Shown here piece by piece: positions 62,654 to 64,000 of a stretch of 64,000 nucleotides of DNA; the first letter of the stretch is position 1, and every line of letters begins with the position of its first letter. This stretch comes from Buchnera aphidicola (Periphyllus testudinaceus) (lineage in GTDB: Bacteria; Pseudomonadota; Gammaproteobacteria; Enterobacterales; Enterobacteriaceae). A model generated the notes under the pieces. The model was given only the letters and a program-made list of their open reading frames with translations, was not told where the DNA came from and did no database searches. Both the position numbers and the translations under genes were made by a program. The stretch lies in the NCBI RefSeq assembly GCF_964059035.1, contig NZ_OZ060380.1, forward strand, positions 248,001 through 312,000, in the 5' to 3' direction.

Positions 62654-63489
62654 ATGAAAATAACAAAAAAAATGTTAATTTTAAGAAAAAAAATAAATAA
62701 AATAAATAAATCAATTATAATCCTTTTAAATAAAAGAAATTTAATTTCTGAAAAAATCATTAAAGAAAAAATAAATATCAATTATCCAATAAAAGATACT
62801 AAAAGAGAAAAAAAAATTTTTGAAAAAATAATTAATTACAGTAAAAAATATAATTTAAAAAAAAAATATCTAATTAAAATTTTTAAAATTATTATTAAAA
62901 ACTCTAGAAAAATACAAAAAAAAATAGAAAAAAAAAAAAAATAAAAATAGCTTTTTTAGGACCTAAAGGATCATATTCATATTTAGCGGCTTTAAAATAT
63001 TCAAAAAAAAAATGTAAAATCTTACATGAAGTACCATGCAAAACTTTTAAAGAAGTTATAAAAAAAATAAATAAAAAAAATGTTTATGCAATTTTACCTA
63101 TAAAAAATAAAATTTCTGGAATAATAAAAGAAACAAATAATATAATTAAAAAAAATAAAATATATATTTTAGAAAAAATAAAAATTGCTATTAAACACTG
63201 TTTAGTTTCAAAAAAAAAAATATCATTAAAAAATATCAATATAATATATAGTCATGCTCAACCTATCAAACAATGTCAATTATTTATTAAAAATTATCCA
63301 TTTTGGAAAATTAAATATACAAAAAGCTCTTCTCAAGCAATGGAAATTGTTTCTAAAAATAAAAGAAATAATATTGCAGCAATAGGAAATAAAAAATGTA
63401 GTTCTTTATATAACTTATATATAATTAAAAAAAACATATCTAATAATATTTATAATAAAACATTATTTTATGTATTATTTAAAAAATAA
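62654..63489 (+). pseudogene. pheA: Chorismate mutase/prephenate dehydratase, frameshifted and lacking the ACT domain
   Basis: The two activities turn chorismate into phenylpyruvate for phenylalanine. The mutase part (62654-62944, 96 residues) keeps all E. coli active-site residues at the same numbers: R11, R28, K39, D48, R51, E52, S84, Q88. It ends in an A14 tract; the dehydratase part follows in the -1 frame from KIAFLGPKGSYSYLAA (about 62944) to 63489. One extra A would join them to about 279 residues. The E. coli protein has 386: here the frame stops at NKTLFYVLFKK, right after the dehydratase domain, so the phenylalanine-binding ACT domain is missing. The usual TRF motif reads TLF. AAGGAA supports the ATG. 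Confidence 0.9.
62928..62941 (+). repeat. Poly-A tract (14 A) at the pheA frameshift
   Basis: Fourteen A followed by TAAAAATAG. In the mutase frame the next codon is TAA (62942-62944); adding one A would carry the ribosome into the dehydratase frame. The tract lies in the linker between the two domains, where extra lysines should be harmless. Confidence 0.9.
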
Positions 63490-63572
63490 AAAATATATTA
63501 ATAAAATTATTCATTTTAAAAAAATTTACATAAAAAAATAAATTCTATTTAAAATAATTTTGAGTAAAAAAA

Positions 63573-64000
63573 ATGTTTAAAAATTTAACTAAATGTTTTT
63601 CTACAATTATAAAAAAAATATCTAATAAAGGAAGAATCACTGAAGACAATATTAAACAAACCTTAAGAGAAATAAGAATAGCTTTATTAGAAGCTGATGT
63701 GTCTTTATTAGTTATTAAAAAATTTATAAAAAAAATTAAAAAAAAATGCATTGGACATACTATTAATAAACACTTAACACCAGGTCAAGAATTTATAAAA
63801 ATAGTACAAAAAGAACTAATTTTAATAATTGGAAATAATAATTATAAAATAAAATTTATTCCAAATAAATTATCAATTTTTTTAATAATAGGAATTCAAG
63901 GATCAGGAAAAACAACTAGTATAGGAAAACTTTCTAAATTATTTAAAAATAACTATAAAAAAAAAATTTTAGTAGTATCTACAGATATTTATAGAACAGC
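63573..64000 (+). CDS. ffh: Signal recognition particle protein Ffh, N-terminal part (cut by window edge)
   Basis: SRP GTPase that delivers membrane proteins to the translocon together with 4.5S RNA and FtsY. The first 142 codons are present: MFKNLTKCFSTIIKKIS, the N domain with ITEDNIKQTLREIRIALLEADVSL and LTPGQEFIKIVQKEL, and the G1 loop GIQGSGKTTS, reaching VVSTDIYRTA at the window end. Eighty-three bases after pheA on plus, so probably cotranscribed or close to its own promoter. Confidence 0.96.
   Translation, partial: MFKNLTKCFSTIIKKISNKGRITEDNIKQTLREIRIALLEADVSLLVIKKFIKKIKKKCIGHTINKHLTPGQEFIKIVQKELILIIGNNNYKIKFIPNKLSIFLIIGIQGSGKTTSIGKLSKLFKNNYKKKILVVSTDIYRT

Noticed and set aside
62654..62944. 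A free-standing chorismate mutase gene by design
   Set aside because: It is possible in effect, but the dehydratase domain follows directly in another frame after a poly-A run and without its own start or ribosome binding site, so a broken bifunctional pheA is the simpler reading.
1..64000. CRISPR arrays, insertion sequences, prophage, toxin-antitoxin or restriction systems
   Set aside because: I looked for regularly spaced repeats, transposase or integrase motifs and small gene pairs and found none; every conserved reading frame has a housekeeping E. coli counterpart.

Overview
The window is a stretch of a very AT-rich, strongly reduced gammaproteobacterial chromosome. Every gene I recognise has a close Escherichia coli counterpart, codons are almost all A/T-ending, lysine, asparagine and isoleucine are over-used, and spacers are nearly pure A/T with long poly-A tracts. 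The gene order (rpsA-cmk-aroA-serC-serS / trxB-infA-aspS / znuB-znuC-pykA / zwf-htpX-cspC-yoaE-tsaB / minE-minD-minC / flg genes / rne / rluC-rpmF-fabD-fabG-acpP-tmk-holB-tatD-ptsG-hinT / porin-asnS-trhO-valS-pepA / argI-ridA / deaD-pnp-rpsO-truB-rbfA-infB-nusA / secG-ftsH-rlmE-greA / ibaG-rplU-rpmA-obgE / rpsI-rplM / pheA-ffh) is the one I know from Buchnera aphidicola, the obligate symbiont of aphids. Which aphid lineage it comes from cannot be told by eye.

Layout. 1-5.1 kb: a co-directional minus-strand run serS-serC-aroA-cmk-rpsA (rpsA cut by the window edge). 5.3-8.5 kb: trxB, infA, aspS on plus. 8.5-11.6 kb: pykA-znuC-znuB on minus. 11.9-17.5 kb: zwf, htpX, cspC, yoaE, tsaB on plus. 17.6-19.3 kb: minCDE on minus. 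19.5-21.1 kb: rsmC, then tRNA-Leu(UAA), tRNA-Cys and tRNA-Ser. 21.2-27.1 kb: a large OmpA-like protein, three leftover flagellar genes (flgD, flgH, flgI) and a shortened rne. 27.2-34.8 kb: a plus-strand run of pseudouridine synthase, L32, fatty-acid synthesis, DNA replication and glucose uptake genes. 34.9-43.3 kb: porin, asnS, trhO, valS, pepA on minus. 43.6-45.0 kb: argI and ridA. 45.1-59.1 kb: a long minus-strand block for RNA turnover, ribosome assembly, translation initiation, transcription elongation, secretion and proteolysis. 59.4-64 kb: ibaG, L21, L27, ObgE, S9, L13, the split pheA and the start of ffh.

How the genes work together. Most serve translation, ribosome assembly and RNA processing. 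The remainder supply glucose (PtsG) to glycolysis and the pentose phosphate pathway (PykA, Zwf), aromatic and serine/arginine metabolism (AroA, PheA, SerC, ArgI) of the sort an aphid symbiont provides to its host, cell division-site placement (MinCDE), protein quality control (HtpX, FtsH, PepA) and a few outer-membrane proteins.

The unusual points are signs of decay or rewiring rather than an accessory system. fabD and pheA are each broken by what looks like one missing A in a long poly-A tract, the situation in which RNA-polymerase slippage can restore some full-length protein. The pheA frame stops exactly at the end of the dehydratase domain, so the phenylalanine-sensing ACT domain is gone. 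RNase E stops just before its Zn-link. OmpA carries an extra block of about 85 residues where a surface loop belongs. HinT has lost one histidine of its triad. A relatively GC-rich leader precedes deaD. Flagellar, cell-wall and pyrimidine genes expected from E. coli or Buchnera synteny are missing from their positions. I found no phage, insertion sequence, CRISPR array, toxin-antitoxin pair or clearly new multigene system.
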